Assembly: GCA_033964015.1 (NCBI GenBank)
Contig: CM066920.1
Coordinates: 8,585,912-8,649,911, forward strand
Reading direction: 5' to 3'
Length of the DNA: 64,000 nucleotides
From: Scolanthus callimorphus
Lineage: Eukaryota > Cnidaria > Anthozoa > Actiniaria > Edwardsiidae
Part shown: positions 12,113 through 22,571 of the stretch, piece by piece
How positions within the stretch are numbered: the stretch's first letter is position 1
Layout: each line of letters starts with the position of its first letter
Made by a program: the position numbers and the translations under genes
The notes under the pieces: model-generated
The model's database searches: none
What the model was told of the DNA's origin: nothing
The model's input: only the letters and a program-made list of their open reading frames with translations

Positions 12113-12233
12113 CACGTGACGCCAAACGTGACGCGCTGAGATGAGCCAATCAGGAAAGACTAAAGGTTATGCAATCCGAGTATAACTACTCCATTGCGTA
12201 ACGAAAGCGTTTAGTCTGGGACTGCGTTATAAA
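12113..12233 (+). promoter_or_regulatory. Core promoter of bZIP-2: E-box, CCAAT, PAR/C/EBP-like sites, TATA box
   Basis: CACGTG at 12113-12118, CCAAT at 12146-12150, TTATGCAA at 12167-12174 and TTGCGTAA at 12194-12201 (both D-box or C/EBP-like), and TATAAA at 12228-12233, 52 bp before the upstream ATG. This layout parallels the bZIP-1 promoter and suggests shared control by bHLH-PAS and PAR-bZIP factors. Function is inferred from motif matches only. Confidence 0.6.
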
Positions 12234-12284
12234 CATACAAATACGAGAGCGTGTCAGATACAACATTATTGAGTTCTGTGACCA

Positions 12285-15200
12285 ATGCTGCGAGGAAGTA
12301 AAATCTTCACGAAAAATAAGGATATGGATCCGATTTCTATCGACGATTTGGGTAGGTAGTAAATACTATGACTGCTTATGTTCCAGTGTCCAGCCGTTAT
12401 CACCTTTTTACGAACATTTATACTAGTAATTTGTCTTCGACATATTTATATGTGTTACTCAGGGAGAAATGGTGTATGTTTAATTATATTTTGAGTAAAT
12501 AATTATCTTTGGTTTTCGAGATTTTTTCTCATTCGCACATGGCGCTGGTGTTTTGGCACGTGAGCAAAACCTGAAATTGTATTTTCCGATTGTATTTTCT
12601 TCTTCGCAAACTCAATAAAATAGTATCGAATTCCTCTGTCGTCGAGCATGGACTATATGTGTAAATTAGATATTATTATTTGCACTTAAACTGCAGTCGA
12701 TTTCACTTGCCGGTTGCGGCGTTTGGCGCGTGAAGGTCGATTTGTTTACGCTTTTCCTGATTATTTTCACCAGGGAGGGGTGGTTGAGTGAAGGTCATTG
12801 GTATGCTGAGTCATGAAGCAATGTGCGATGTCACAGTGATGTGATTAAATTTGTGAAAGCTAAATTCCAAGGCCAAATGTCTGAATAGTAGAATTTATCT
12901 ATACGCAATTCCGACGCAAGTTTTTCCCTCTACTAAAGCGCTTTAGCAATATCAGGGATTGTGGCAATATTCATTTTACTGAATCAGGATTTTGTTGCGT
13001 TACAAGTATCACCAAGCGCGTGTTTACATTCTAAATGATGCAATATTATTCAAGATTTACCGCATGTTACAAAATGTTACACACTTTACAAAAGACAATT
13101 CTAAACCAAGAAATCTGGAAAAACGTGTATTTTTGGCGCTAATCTGAAGCCGCTTGTTTAGTTACTTAGGGCCTGTTTACATACAATACACCCGGCGTAA
13201 TCAATCGAACGTTCGGTAATCGAACTCAATCGAATACCAATCGTTCGATTGATTTTCGACTTGTTCGGCAATCGAACACAATCGAACTCACAGCAAAATC
13301 TTCACAATCGAACAAAATCGAACGTTCGGAAATCGAACTTTAAACATACTTAGATTTTTCTCCCTAAAGGTACCAAATTGGAGTGGTTTTATCTGATTTT
13401 GACTCCAAAAAGGTACCTACAAGTCCGAATATAGTGCAGAAGTTTTAAAAGACCCGAGCTACTAGACGTTTGAAGCTACAATAGCCTGTAAAAGATTATG
13501 TGCTGAGACAATACACCAAATGTTTCACTCCAAAATATGCTACCCTACCTAGCAGAGACTTTTCCTCGGTAACTCGCTCTTTCGTTTTGTTGCTAGCGCT
13601 CGCGGTTTTGCGGTCGACGTGCGTTTTCATTTGTTACCTCGCCCCCGGCCAAAACAACTACGCGAATGTGTGACACGTGACTAACTTTGTAAAATAAAGA
13701 CTGGACAGAAGAAAGCACTCATGCTCGCAGGTTACAATGTGGTAAAACATGTTTCTTTTTTACCCCCAAAAATGTACCAGAGGGCCCTAAAAATTACATG
13801 AACCAAAAACATCCCCTCCCCAAAGGTTTGGGAGTCCCCGTCTTTCTCCGGGAAATCCTGTCACACATTATTCATAATTACCGAACAATCCAATCTGTTC
13901 GATTGGTTGGTGTTCGATTTTGTTCGAAAATCGAACTCACAGCAAAGCTCGCGTTCGATTTTGTTCGAGTGCCGAACAAATCGAACGATTGGTGTTCGAT
14001 TGCGTTCGATTGATTTTTTGTTCGGATTTGTTCGATTGATTACGCCGGGAATACAATACAGTTGATCATGCCTCACACAGTCACAGAACAAATTTACAAT
14101 CTAAAAAAAGATTTAATACAAAGGGTAGGCATACTGCCACCTAGAAATAACTAAGAAGCTAATCTGGCTAGGCGGCAGATCTATACAAGGAGGTGTAGTA
14201 ATTTTAGGGAAGCCGTTACAAATACAAAAGCAGACGGACAGAAAGCGAAATCAAATATACACGGACATCTCCCCCCCCCCCCCCCCCCCCAACACACACA
14301 CAAAATTTGAGGAGGACGGGGTGGCAATTCCCCCCAAAAATCGAGCAAGGTTGCCCCTAGGGGGTTGGGGCCAGCTCATTTGTGCTAACTAAAGGGTTAT
14401 GAAAACAAGGTTTAGCCCTACCCCCCTAGGGGCACCCTCCTCCAAAATAGACCTTTTGATATTTCTGTGAAATATTGAAATGATTTTTCAAAAAAAAACA
14501 TCAAGTGTACCTGCGTAGCTAGCATTAGGAGGGGATCCCCTCCCCCCCCCCCCCCCCCCCCCCCCCCATATAACTCTGATTTGTTTTTGTTTTTTTCGTG
14601 TCTTGTAGATTTTGAACTCCTAAGCGATGATGTCGACAGTGGGCTGTCCTCGCCTGGAAGGAGTGACTTCTCTGATTTCTCATACGGCAGTCCCGATTTG
14701 TTCGTCCTTGCCGAGGAGGATGCCATTAAGATGGGCGAGTCCATCATCAATGGAGGACCTATTTACAACCCCTTCATTAGAATAAAAACTGAAATTGAGC
14801 CTGATAAATCATGCTCTTGTTATTGCTGCGACAAAAATGTCGAGGACGGCACAGATTTCATGGACAAGTCAAACGTTTTAAATTTCTTGGACTCCCTAGA
14901 AGATCCCATGCAAGAACTTCTTAACACGACGACATTTAACAAAGAAATGGATCATGCTTTTATGGACACGTCGTTGTTTGATTTATCGACACTTGCAGAT
15001 GCGACGGTGAAATCTGATAACACAGAAAAACTATCGGAAGCGAGTGAAAATCAGGTAATAGAAATGCGAGAGATCGATAGGCATGGTGATGCCAGGATTG
15101 TGAAATCAGATCACAATTACTGCAAAGTAAATCACGAAGGCGATGATTCCAATGATGAAAAGGAAATGAGTGTCGAATCTAGTGATGAGGAATTTATACC

Positions 15201-15453
15201 TGAACCCGTGCTTAAAAAGAAAAGAACTTCACCAGAACCAAAGGCAACTGCGAAATCGAAGGACAAAAAGTATTTAGAGAAGAGGAAGAGAAACAACATC
15301 GCCGCAAAACGTTCGCGCGAAGCAAGGAGACAGAAGGAGATAGAAAACATGAAAAAATCGACAACGCTTGAAAAGGAAAATGCTAGTTTGAACAAACAGG
15401 TGGAAAAACTTAAGAAACTAATAGCTAAGTTAGAAAAGAAACTCGACCTTTAA
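12285..15453 (+). CDS. PAR-like bZIP transcription factor 2 (two exons, intact)
   Basis: Exon 1 is 12285-12351, with a possible internal start at 12324 (MDPISIDDL). It ends in phase 1 at G|GTAGGT. Exon 2 is 14609-15453. The product is 303 aa from the first ATG or 290 aa from the second; the second aligns with the bZIP-1 start and is preferred. Visible parts are SGLSSPGRSD, the conserved block IINGGPIYNPFIRI, a cysteine cluster (CSCYCC), an acidic stretch with SSDEEF, then the basic region (KRKRNNIAAKRSREARRQKE) and a zipper with heptad leucines to the C-terminus. The NNxAAKRSR core and the YLEKR lead-in match the PAR/HLF-E4BP4 class. A nuclear DNA-binding dimer is expected. The 2.26-kb intron carries a fold-back transposon. 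Confidence 0.88.
13191..14050. mobile_element. MULE-like fold-back DNA element with 10-bp target duplication
   Basis: It begins CCCGGCGTAATCAATCGAAC and ends with the reverse complement GTTCGATTGATTACGCCGGG. The direct repeat ATACAATACA flanks it on the left (13181-13190) and right (14051-14060). The terminal 150 bp on each side are packed with the iterated word ATCGAAC/GTTCGAT. No transposase is readable. A 9-10 bp duplication with iterated subterminal motifs points to the Mutator-like superfamily (non-autonomous); that assignment is inference. It lies in the bZIP-2 intron. Confidence 0.85.
14269..14568. repeat. Poly-C runs flanking low-complexity DNA
   Basis: C runs of about 20 and 26 bases lie at about 14271-14290 and 14541-14567, close upstream of bZIP-2 exon 2. 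They can disturb assembly and the polypyrimidine context. Confidence 0.8.
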
Positions 15454-15454
15454 C

Positions 15455-15460
15455 AATAAA
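15455..15460 (+). terminator. AATAAA two bases after the bZIP-2 stop codon
   Basis: The hexamer starts 2 bp after TAA. If used, the 3' UTR would be only about 20-30 nt long. A GT/T-rich stretch follows at 15466-15480, as expected for a downstream element. Confidence 0.4.
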
Positions 15461-15660
15461 GGCAGTTTTTATTATTGTGCCTCCTTATACACCTTATTCC
15501 AAAATGGTGACTTTTTGCTCCATTGGCCCTAATGCCATGGCCTCACTCTTATGAAAGTAACTTTTGTCTTTGAGGTTGAGTGAATATAAAAGAAAAGAAT
15601 AATTTCATGCAAGAGTGGATTAACAAGAGTTAGAATCTTTCCCTACTGTATTTGTCCACA

Positions 15661-15930
15661 TCACAGTCAGAAAAGTGTCTATTTTTAGATTTGAGTTTCG
15701 CGCGCGAAAGTATTCGAATGCTCAGGCTCGAATGCTCGTATACCCAATACACAACAAAATAGAGAATATCCTACCTTATCTTTGCGATTTTAACGGTTTT
15801 TCCATTGATCTGCGATTTAATTTTAGGCTGGATCTCACAACTGTTCGCGTGGCGAGAAAGTGGGAACCCTGTGGATGACGAATTTTCGCGGGCATCCTAG
15901 TTCTAAAAATAGACACTTTTCTGACTGTGA
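15661..15930. mobile_element. MITE with perfect 29-bp terminal inverted repeats
   Basis: Positions 15661-15689 (starting TCACAGTCAGAAAAGTGTCT) are the exact reverse complement of 15902-15930. The length is 270 bp with a non-coding interior. No clear target duplication was found. Confidence 0.85.
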
Positions 15931-16310
15931 TTCGGGCGTACATAGTAAATATGGAAACTCTTGGTAATCCACTCTTGCTTACATGTATAAAAGGGTCTTT
16001 GTATTTCTATGAATGAAATGCAGTAAAGTATATCACACACAGTTGAAGAAATCTTTGAGAAGACACAGTAATAAAATAGAAAGGAAAATTCCGGAATTCT
16101 GAAAATTCAAAGTACGTTGTGATGTAAGTGGGTGTTTTTTTTTACAATATATTAATTGTATATACGATATTGTGTATATACCAATGGAAAGTTGCTTTTA
16201 TAATTAACGAGCAAGTGCAGATAAAAATATCAAATAAAGCGTTAAATTGGGAAAATAAATGGTTTATTTTAATGACAGTACGATCAAATGTAGCAAGCAA
16301 ATACTGTATT

Positions 16311-16629
16311 TTATTATATAGACACGAGTGTTTTGTATTTAACTGGGAAATACGCCACTCGTAGATCTCATATAAAGATACATCCGGGACCTGAGTGATA
16401 TGTTTTCCATATCCTCACTAGTGAGAATATCGGACAAAACAAAAGCGCTTGGAAATCAATTTGGAATAATTTTTTCTGGTTTGTCTATATAATAAAAAGA
16501 AAATTACACGGTGGCTTGAAGATATGAGTTTTATTTTCTCGTGTCAAAAACAATATTTTACGAATGAGCCTTTCCACTCGAAAATAAAACTCATATCTTC
16601 GCGCCACCGTTTAATATCCTCATTATATT
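16311..16629 (-). mobile_element. Palindromic element family A, copy 1 (reverse orientation)
   Basis: About 320 bp running from TATATAGACACGAGTG to GCCACCGTTTAATATCCTC. It includes an inner hairpin with arms TTACACGGTGGC and GCGCCACCGT around an AAAATAAAACTCATATCTTC repeat. Two further copies lie at 44554-44887 and 51261-51594. No coding capacity. Confidence 0.85.
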
Positions 16630-17931
16630 TTATTTATTTAACGAGGGTAATGCATGAATAACCATTCTCATGGCCCTCAACATGCACGCACAAAAACAGC
16701 GGGCTTGGCGGAATTCACGGGTCAACGGATTTGCCCAAAATTTCGCCCTCGTATTCCGAACACCCCCATATGTACCAATCATGAGTTACAAATCGACACA
16801 GACTCCTGCCCAGTCCCTACTCCTGCGAACATCCCGTGGGCTTTTGCGCATCCTGCCCAGCCGTTTGCAGCGCACCTTCGGCAATATCAAAATAACGCGC
16901 TGGAACCGTGAAAGTCACTTGACAGTTACTGTCATCGTGCCGTAGGGGAATGTACAGCGCAGCCCGTAAATCCACCAATCACAGCGTGCGCACCATCGTT
17001 GCTTTTAGCACATGCCTCGACAAAGACGTACTGACTCCATTCCGCAAACAGACTGTATGGTGGACTTGTGTTTTCCAGAAAACTTTTTCTTTCAATGAAA
17101 ATTGAAATTCTTCTTTCTACATTGCCCATACTTGGCAGAAACCACTGCAGTTTCTTAATAGTCGAAAATGCAGTGGCGAAACTTCATTTGGTAATAAAAC
17201 GGGACACGCTCAAAATCTAGCCAAGCTTAGCTTTACCTCTGCTAAACTGTTTTTAAAAGTTGGTATTTCAATCTAGCAAAATTTGTGCAGTTACAATGAT
17301 TATGTATTTCTGTTTTTAGAGCTGTTTGGTGTTTGCTCAGGAACATGTTTTTTCATATTCTGTTGTCAGGCTAGAAGAGAACATTCATAGCTAAAAATAA
17401 ACATGCAAAGAAAACGATTCACACAGGGTACAACATCAGCCGGACCAGTAAAAAAAGTAATTGCTGCATCAGGATTCCTATCAATTCAAATTCAACCACA
17501 ACGATACAAAATCATCATGAAAAAGCTATTGCATATCTACTGTAATAAACCTGAATTTTTTTTTCTTCAAAAACATGGGAATCAGAGAAACAAATTTGCT
17601 TGCATGAGCAGAAGATTACAGCTCCTTAAGCGTTTTATTTTACACATAACTAGATAAGAAAGCCAAGTCGGTTCCCAAGGAGCATCGCAAAACAAACTCC
17701 CACTCTTTTTCCCAGGGGACTCAAAGTTTTTTTGTACACATGACTGATTTCGAGGCCTCTCAATTTCCAAATAGGTGCGGAGGCGTTCTAAGAAACTTGG
17801 GAAATAAAAACAATAAGAAAGCATTCTGAGCAAATCGGTATGCAGTGGTATTCATTTAGCCCTGGGAAGAGTTAATTAGAGTCACTTATGCTCTGAAGCT
17901 CTCTGGGTTGAGCGGGGTTGCAGGTCAAGAA
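16630..17931. other. Gene-free stretch upstream of bZIP-3
   Basis: Only short shadow reading frames are present. Nothing recognisable was seen. Confidence 0.5.
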
Positions 17932-20255
17932 ATGCAGTTTGTGGGAGAAAAATCAAGACCACTGCTTCCTGGTAAGTAAGAATTTCTTGTAAAATAATAA
18001 TATTTTGTATTGCTCTAGAATTAGTTGTACTTTTTCCAACAAATGAGTAATGGAATATCGGAGTCTATATTCGCAAGGGGGTCTTTGGATAAAATGGAAT
18101 CCGCAGAGAATTTTGCATAGAGTTTTATACAGAAGTTTTATATAAGGCTCGGAAGCTTGAGAAGATGAAAAATCACCAAACAAGAGAAACTATCTTTGCA
18201 TTTCTTAATCAATCGAGCTGACAAGTTCTTTTGTTCAGGACTTTAAATGCCAGGAAAAGAAAGTACAAAATAAAAATCTTCCGGTTCTGGTTAAGATTAT
18301 ATTACCCGTAGATTGTACACGCCTTTAATTAGAGTCTATATTCGCAAGGGGGTCCTTAAATGCATTTTTTCAGGACTTGAAAAACGTTTTAAAAACTTTA
18401 AGTATTTTATTATCGGCTTGGGATTGTTAGACAATCCAGAACTTAGCGAAATATCAATTAATTAAAATATACCTAGCCCCCTAAGCACTTAAAATTTATA
18501 ACAGGAGATTTTTGCAAGAGTTTTACGCGGCAAATAAATCTTGTTTCACACTCAATTAGTTTAAGGAGAAGCAGAAATGCTTGGGCGAGAGAGCTGAAAA
18601 GCTCAGAGACGCTACATGATTTCCGACAAAATATGCAAAGGCCTTTAAAGAAAACCCAGTGAACCAGAAATGCTTGCTTCGCCATGCAAAGAGTCTAGAA
18701 CAATGAGATCAAGAAAGCTATAGACATCAAAAGAGCAATTAGTAACTCCTAAATAAAACGGGTCTTTTGATATTAATTTGAATATTTCGGCACTTGCATT
18801 CCAGTGCAAAGCTGTAAACTTGACTAGAAATACTGGAAAAACATTAAAACAAAATTTCAAAATTGTGGAAACGGGAAAAAGGCTAAAATAATGCACAAAT
18901 ACAAATGATTCTCGCTACAGACTCGGTCTAGTTTGTGTATCAGCTGTTTAGAAGCAGGTTTGGCGGAAGAAAAGTTATGTTGGAGGAGGGGTACTCGGAG
19001 ATATCAAAATGTATTGCTCTTCTTAGCTTTCTCGAAGGGGGGGGGATGTTAGAGGCCACAAATGCATCAAACGTTGTTGTTAAATAATAAAAAAAAATTG
19101 GCTCAATCTCTTCTGGAACATATAAGGTCGTTGCTTTTTTTATTTTGCCGGTAACCTTAAGCATTATTTTTGGGCCTACGAATGTATATACCAAAACATC
19201 TGTTGGACCGGGCTACCTGTGCCTTAGGTCAACACAGATAGCCCGAAACGAATAACCAGGGGAACAGTTGACCTCATTTATTCCATTTGTTCTTGAACTT
19301 TTCAGGCAACGGCTATTTTCGCCGAGACAGCAACCCTGTATCTCCTGTGTCAAGCATTGGAAGTCTGGAGTTAGTTGACTTAGAAATCCCTGAGATTTCC
19401 TTCTCAGATTTTGAGAACCAAGACTTCCAGAAATACGACCTATGCAGTTATGAGGCGGAGCTAAGCAAGAGGATTGCAAGAGAACAACGTCTAAGCCAAA
19501 GACGCTCGCCCCAAACTGTGACCTCATCCTCGGAATCGAGTCAGGGCGCATGGAAACCCTGTGGTACCGAGACACAGAATGGGACTAGGATCGACACATC
19601 CAGTGTTAGAAGACTTACTACGCCCAAGCCTGACGAAAACACACCCTATGAGCAAACTGATGACGCACCAGTTGAAATCATGCCGAGTTCGAGGCACTTG
19701 TTTCACTTCACAAATATAGATTCACCCGCCTCTGAAGAGTCATTTCTTCCTCATATGATGTCTAGACAAGAAATGGAGCCGTCAAGCGTTCTCAGGTCTC
19801 AGGTATTCATGCCTAGAATGCCAGCAGAGGAGAACTCCACTCTCTCTCCCACCCCAAGTGAAAACAGTCACGCAAGTGAACACAGTCACACAAGTGAGTT
19901 TGATGCCTTCTGGTCATTCGATTCGCCCGATTTCGATCACGAACCTAAATCGCCCTCGTTGGATTCCGTGGAGACGCCCATTGAATCGAGTGAAATCAAC
20001 ATGCGCAAGAATTCCATTCCCAGTAGAATGAAAGACGAGAAGTACTGGCGCCGGCGCCTGCGCAATAACAGATCCGCTAAAAAATCCCGTGATGCAAAGC
20101 GCGCCAAGGAGATACAGATAGCCAATCGTATTATGGCCCTCGAGCGCGAGAATTTCCACTTGAAAATAGTGGTACAGAAGCTTTTGGCCGAGAGGAACAA
20201 TACGAATAACGCGCAGCCACAGTTAAGACATCTGCCCTATGGGAGCGGATTTTAA
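17932..20255 (+). CDS. PAR-like bZIP transcription factor 3 (two exons)
   Basis: Exon 2 (19306-20255) is certain. It opens in phase 1 after CTTTTCAG (GNGYFRRDSNPVSP) and ends at TAA. The product has serine/proline-rich and acidic segments and a C-terminal bZIP: DEKYWRRRLRNNRSAKKSRD, then AKRAKEIQIANRIMALEREN and a short zipper. DEKYW and the NNxSAKKSRDAKR basic region place it in the PAR/HLF class. Exon 1 is proposed at 17932-17971 (MQFVGEKSRPLLP, then G|GTAAGT), the nearest upstream ATG frame with a strong phase-1 donor, giving 329 aa. The same small-exon, phase-1 design in bZIP-1 and bZIP-2 supports descent by tandem duplication, but this exon 1 shares no sequence with theirs, so the start is uncertain. 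Confidence 0.8.
18061..18355 (+). repeat. Pair of 21-bp direct repeats in bZIP-3 intron
   Basis: AGTCTATATTCGCAAGGGGG occurs near 18061 and again near 18331, about 270 bp apart. Confidence 0.7.
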
Positions 20256-20572
20256 AATAGAATTATTAATCACGACTATAAGGCTCTGAGCCAATAATTC
20301 AAAATGGTAACAGTAATTTTGTTAGTTAACTTAAAAACAATGTGCTAAATGCGTGAAGATATGCGCCACCGATTCGCGTGTGGTATAGTTGCTTTGCGGG
20401 AATGCTAACAGCTTTCTCAATGGAAACGGAACGATTAACAAGTAAGGTGTACGAGCCAGAAGCATGGTGTTGGGAGTGTCCGGTTTTAATGCAAAGTATT
20501 AATTGTTATTTATATCTATAAACGGTATTAGGGTCTAGATGTAAACTAACTTTCAATCAGTTGCTGGCTGTA

Positions 20573-20578
20573 AATAAA
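20573..20578 (+). terminator. Polyadenylation signal AATAAA for bZIP-3
   Basis: The hexamer lies 318 bp after the bZIP-3 stop and is the first clear AATAAA on this strand. Confidence 0.45.
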
Positions 20579-20640
20579 TTTCTATATATACGCATAGGCT
20601 GCTAAGGTTTCCCTCACCGAAGATGTGCTGGCGACACTAA

Positions 20641-21004
20641 CCCATTACCTAGGAGCGTCCATCCTAGGGGTAGGAAGGTGCAACAGCGTATTGGAAAATG
20701 AAGCAGGTCTGAAGTTATTGCTCGTAGTGAGCGGAGAGCAACACTAATCTGCTACAGTAGCCCATTACCTAGGAGCGTCCATCTACGGATAGGAAGGTGT
20801 AACAGCGAATTGGAAAATGAAGCAGGTCTCAAGCCATTTTAAGAAACAATAGATAAGCCGCTACCTGCATTCTTATTGGTTGAGCGGATGTGTGGCGTAG
20901 GCTTTGCGTAAAAATTTAAAACTAAAAATTACTCATGGGCTTCATTTTCCAATACGCTGTCACACTGTGATAACATGGGGGATGGACGCTCCTATGTAAT
21001 GGGC
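20641..21004. mobile_element. Inverted-repeat element with a duplicated left end
   Basis: CCCATTACCTAGGAGCGTCC starts at 20641 and again at 20761. Each copy is followed by about 70 bp of near-identical sequence to GAAGCAGGTCT. The inverted counterpart (TTCATTTTCCAATACGCTGT to GGACGCTCCTATGTAATGGG) ends at 21004. It looks like a MITE whose left arm was duplicated, or two nested insertions. Confidence 0.75.
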
Positions 21005-21284
21005 TCTTGAGTGCGTGACACATTCATTTGGCGTAAAATTATGCCCTACTACCAATGGACGACTCCGACTATATTGTATGCCCCGACAGTTGTTTCTTTA
21101 TAGTGCGTTTTGCGTTACTGGCCTGTTACCGTTATTATTATATGGCTTGACAGTTTCCTGTGATCTGATTGGCTGGCGCACGGGCTGTATTTTGCGTATT
21201 GTCCACGGGCTATATTTTCCGTATTTAGCCCCGTGTCCCGGATGAAGACAAAGCAAAAAGTCAAATTTAATTGAGCCATATAAT

Positions 21285-21432
21285 AAACGAATTATTAACC
21301 TCGCTTGCTCGGTTTGTACGGGAAATATCAGACCTCGGTCTTTTTGTTCAGTCCTTGCTATCGCTCGGTCCGTACTACAAGACCTCTGTCTGATATTTCC
21401 CGTACAGACCTTGCGCTTGGTTAATAATCTCT
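21285..21432. mobile_element. Short palindromic MITE
   Basis: The arms contain ACGGGAAATATCAGACCTCG and its near reverse complement GTCTGATATTTCCCGTACAG. The outer ends are ATTATTAACC and GGTTAATAAT. No coding potential. Confidence 0.75.
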
Positions 21433-21913
21433 TCTTACGTTACTTGATAGGCGCGCAAATGATTATGGGGCATTTAGGTCGTCCTTCCCATGATGCACCG
21501 CGCGCCTTGAAGAGAGCAACAGAAGGCGATACTCCTACTTCTGAACGAGCATATGAGTTTTGGCGCGTGCGTGCATCGTTGACACAGGAAGCTCGTAACA
21601 TAATTTTGGCTCACCTATGAATTTGGAGATTACGAAGGTCTACTTTTAACATTCACTTTGTGTGAGTCTAAGTTCAACGTCTCCCTTGATATTCAAATGA
21701 CGCAAGATTGTTTGACAAACTGGAAAGTAGGTTTTTTTTTTCTTCAAGTAGCTAACTTTTTCTGTCACAAAGTGAAGGATTGATTTCTGCCATTCTGTAT
21801 AAATGTTGCCAGGAAAGCCGTTCATATTGAGTGTACAATCTATAAATATGGCAGTCGCTTCTAGGGCCTCGTGTGAGCCCGCTACTCTGCTTCACGCATC
21901 TAAAGGCTCATTC

Positions 21914-22146
21914 AAGCCCCATTTACACGACAGAATTTTTCGGCACGGCTCGGATAAAAATGGTTCTTGGACTACCCCGCCACGTATGTAGTCCCGGCAC
22001 GGATAAAATTTCGGCTCTGACAAAATTTAGTACGGCAAAGCCATTTACACAGCGCAAATATACCCGAGCCGTGCCATTAAATTTGATACCCGTACCACTT
22101 TTTATCCGAGTCGTGCCAAAAAATCCCTGTCGTGAAAACGGGGCTT
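21914..22146. mobile_element. MITE with about 40-bp imperfect inverted repeats
   Basis: The left end AAGCCCCATTTACACGACAG pairs with the right end CTGTCGTGAAAACGGGGCTT. The inner arms share CGGCACGGCTCGG and CCGAGTCGTGCC. The element is about 233 bp. Confidence 0.8.
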
Positions 22147-22571
22147 AACTAAGGTGACTGAGAATCAAAAGCGCTTCGTGGTATGTAAATTAGGTTTCCA
22201 AAAATCGTAAATTCAGTGCTGTTCCAGTAGCGGATTTGGGATGTTGTTTTTATACATGTTTCCGACATTTTTATACTCGAAATCCCCATGTTTTAATTTC
22301 TTCACGGTTGAACCACAACTTGATTGGACTATACCCCCAAAGCAAAGGGAAAAGCCCTGGGGCCGAAAAATGCGCGCAGTGCACATTAAAGCTATCCACA
22401 TATCAAGTACGAGCGTCTAAGTGAGCGCCACGCGTACTTAAACGTCCACGGGATGACAACTTCGCGCGTTGGATGGTCGTTAATATGGGGATGCGATTAG
22501 CGAACAATGTTAGCGACCTTGAAATGATACGCGAGAAATAGAGCAAATTCGGGAGCAAATGGAATGACATC

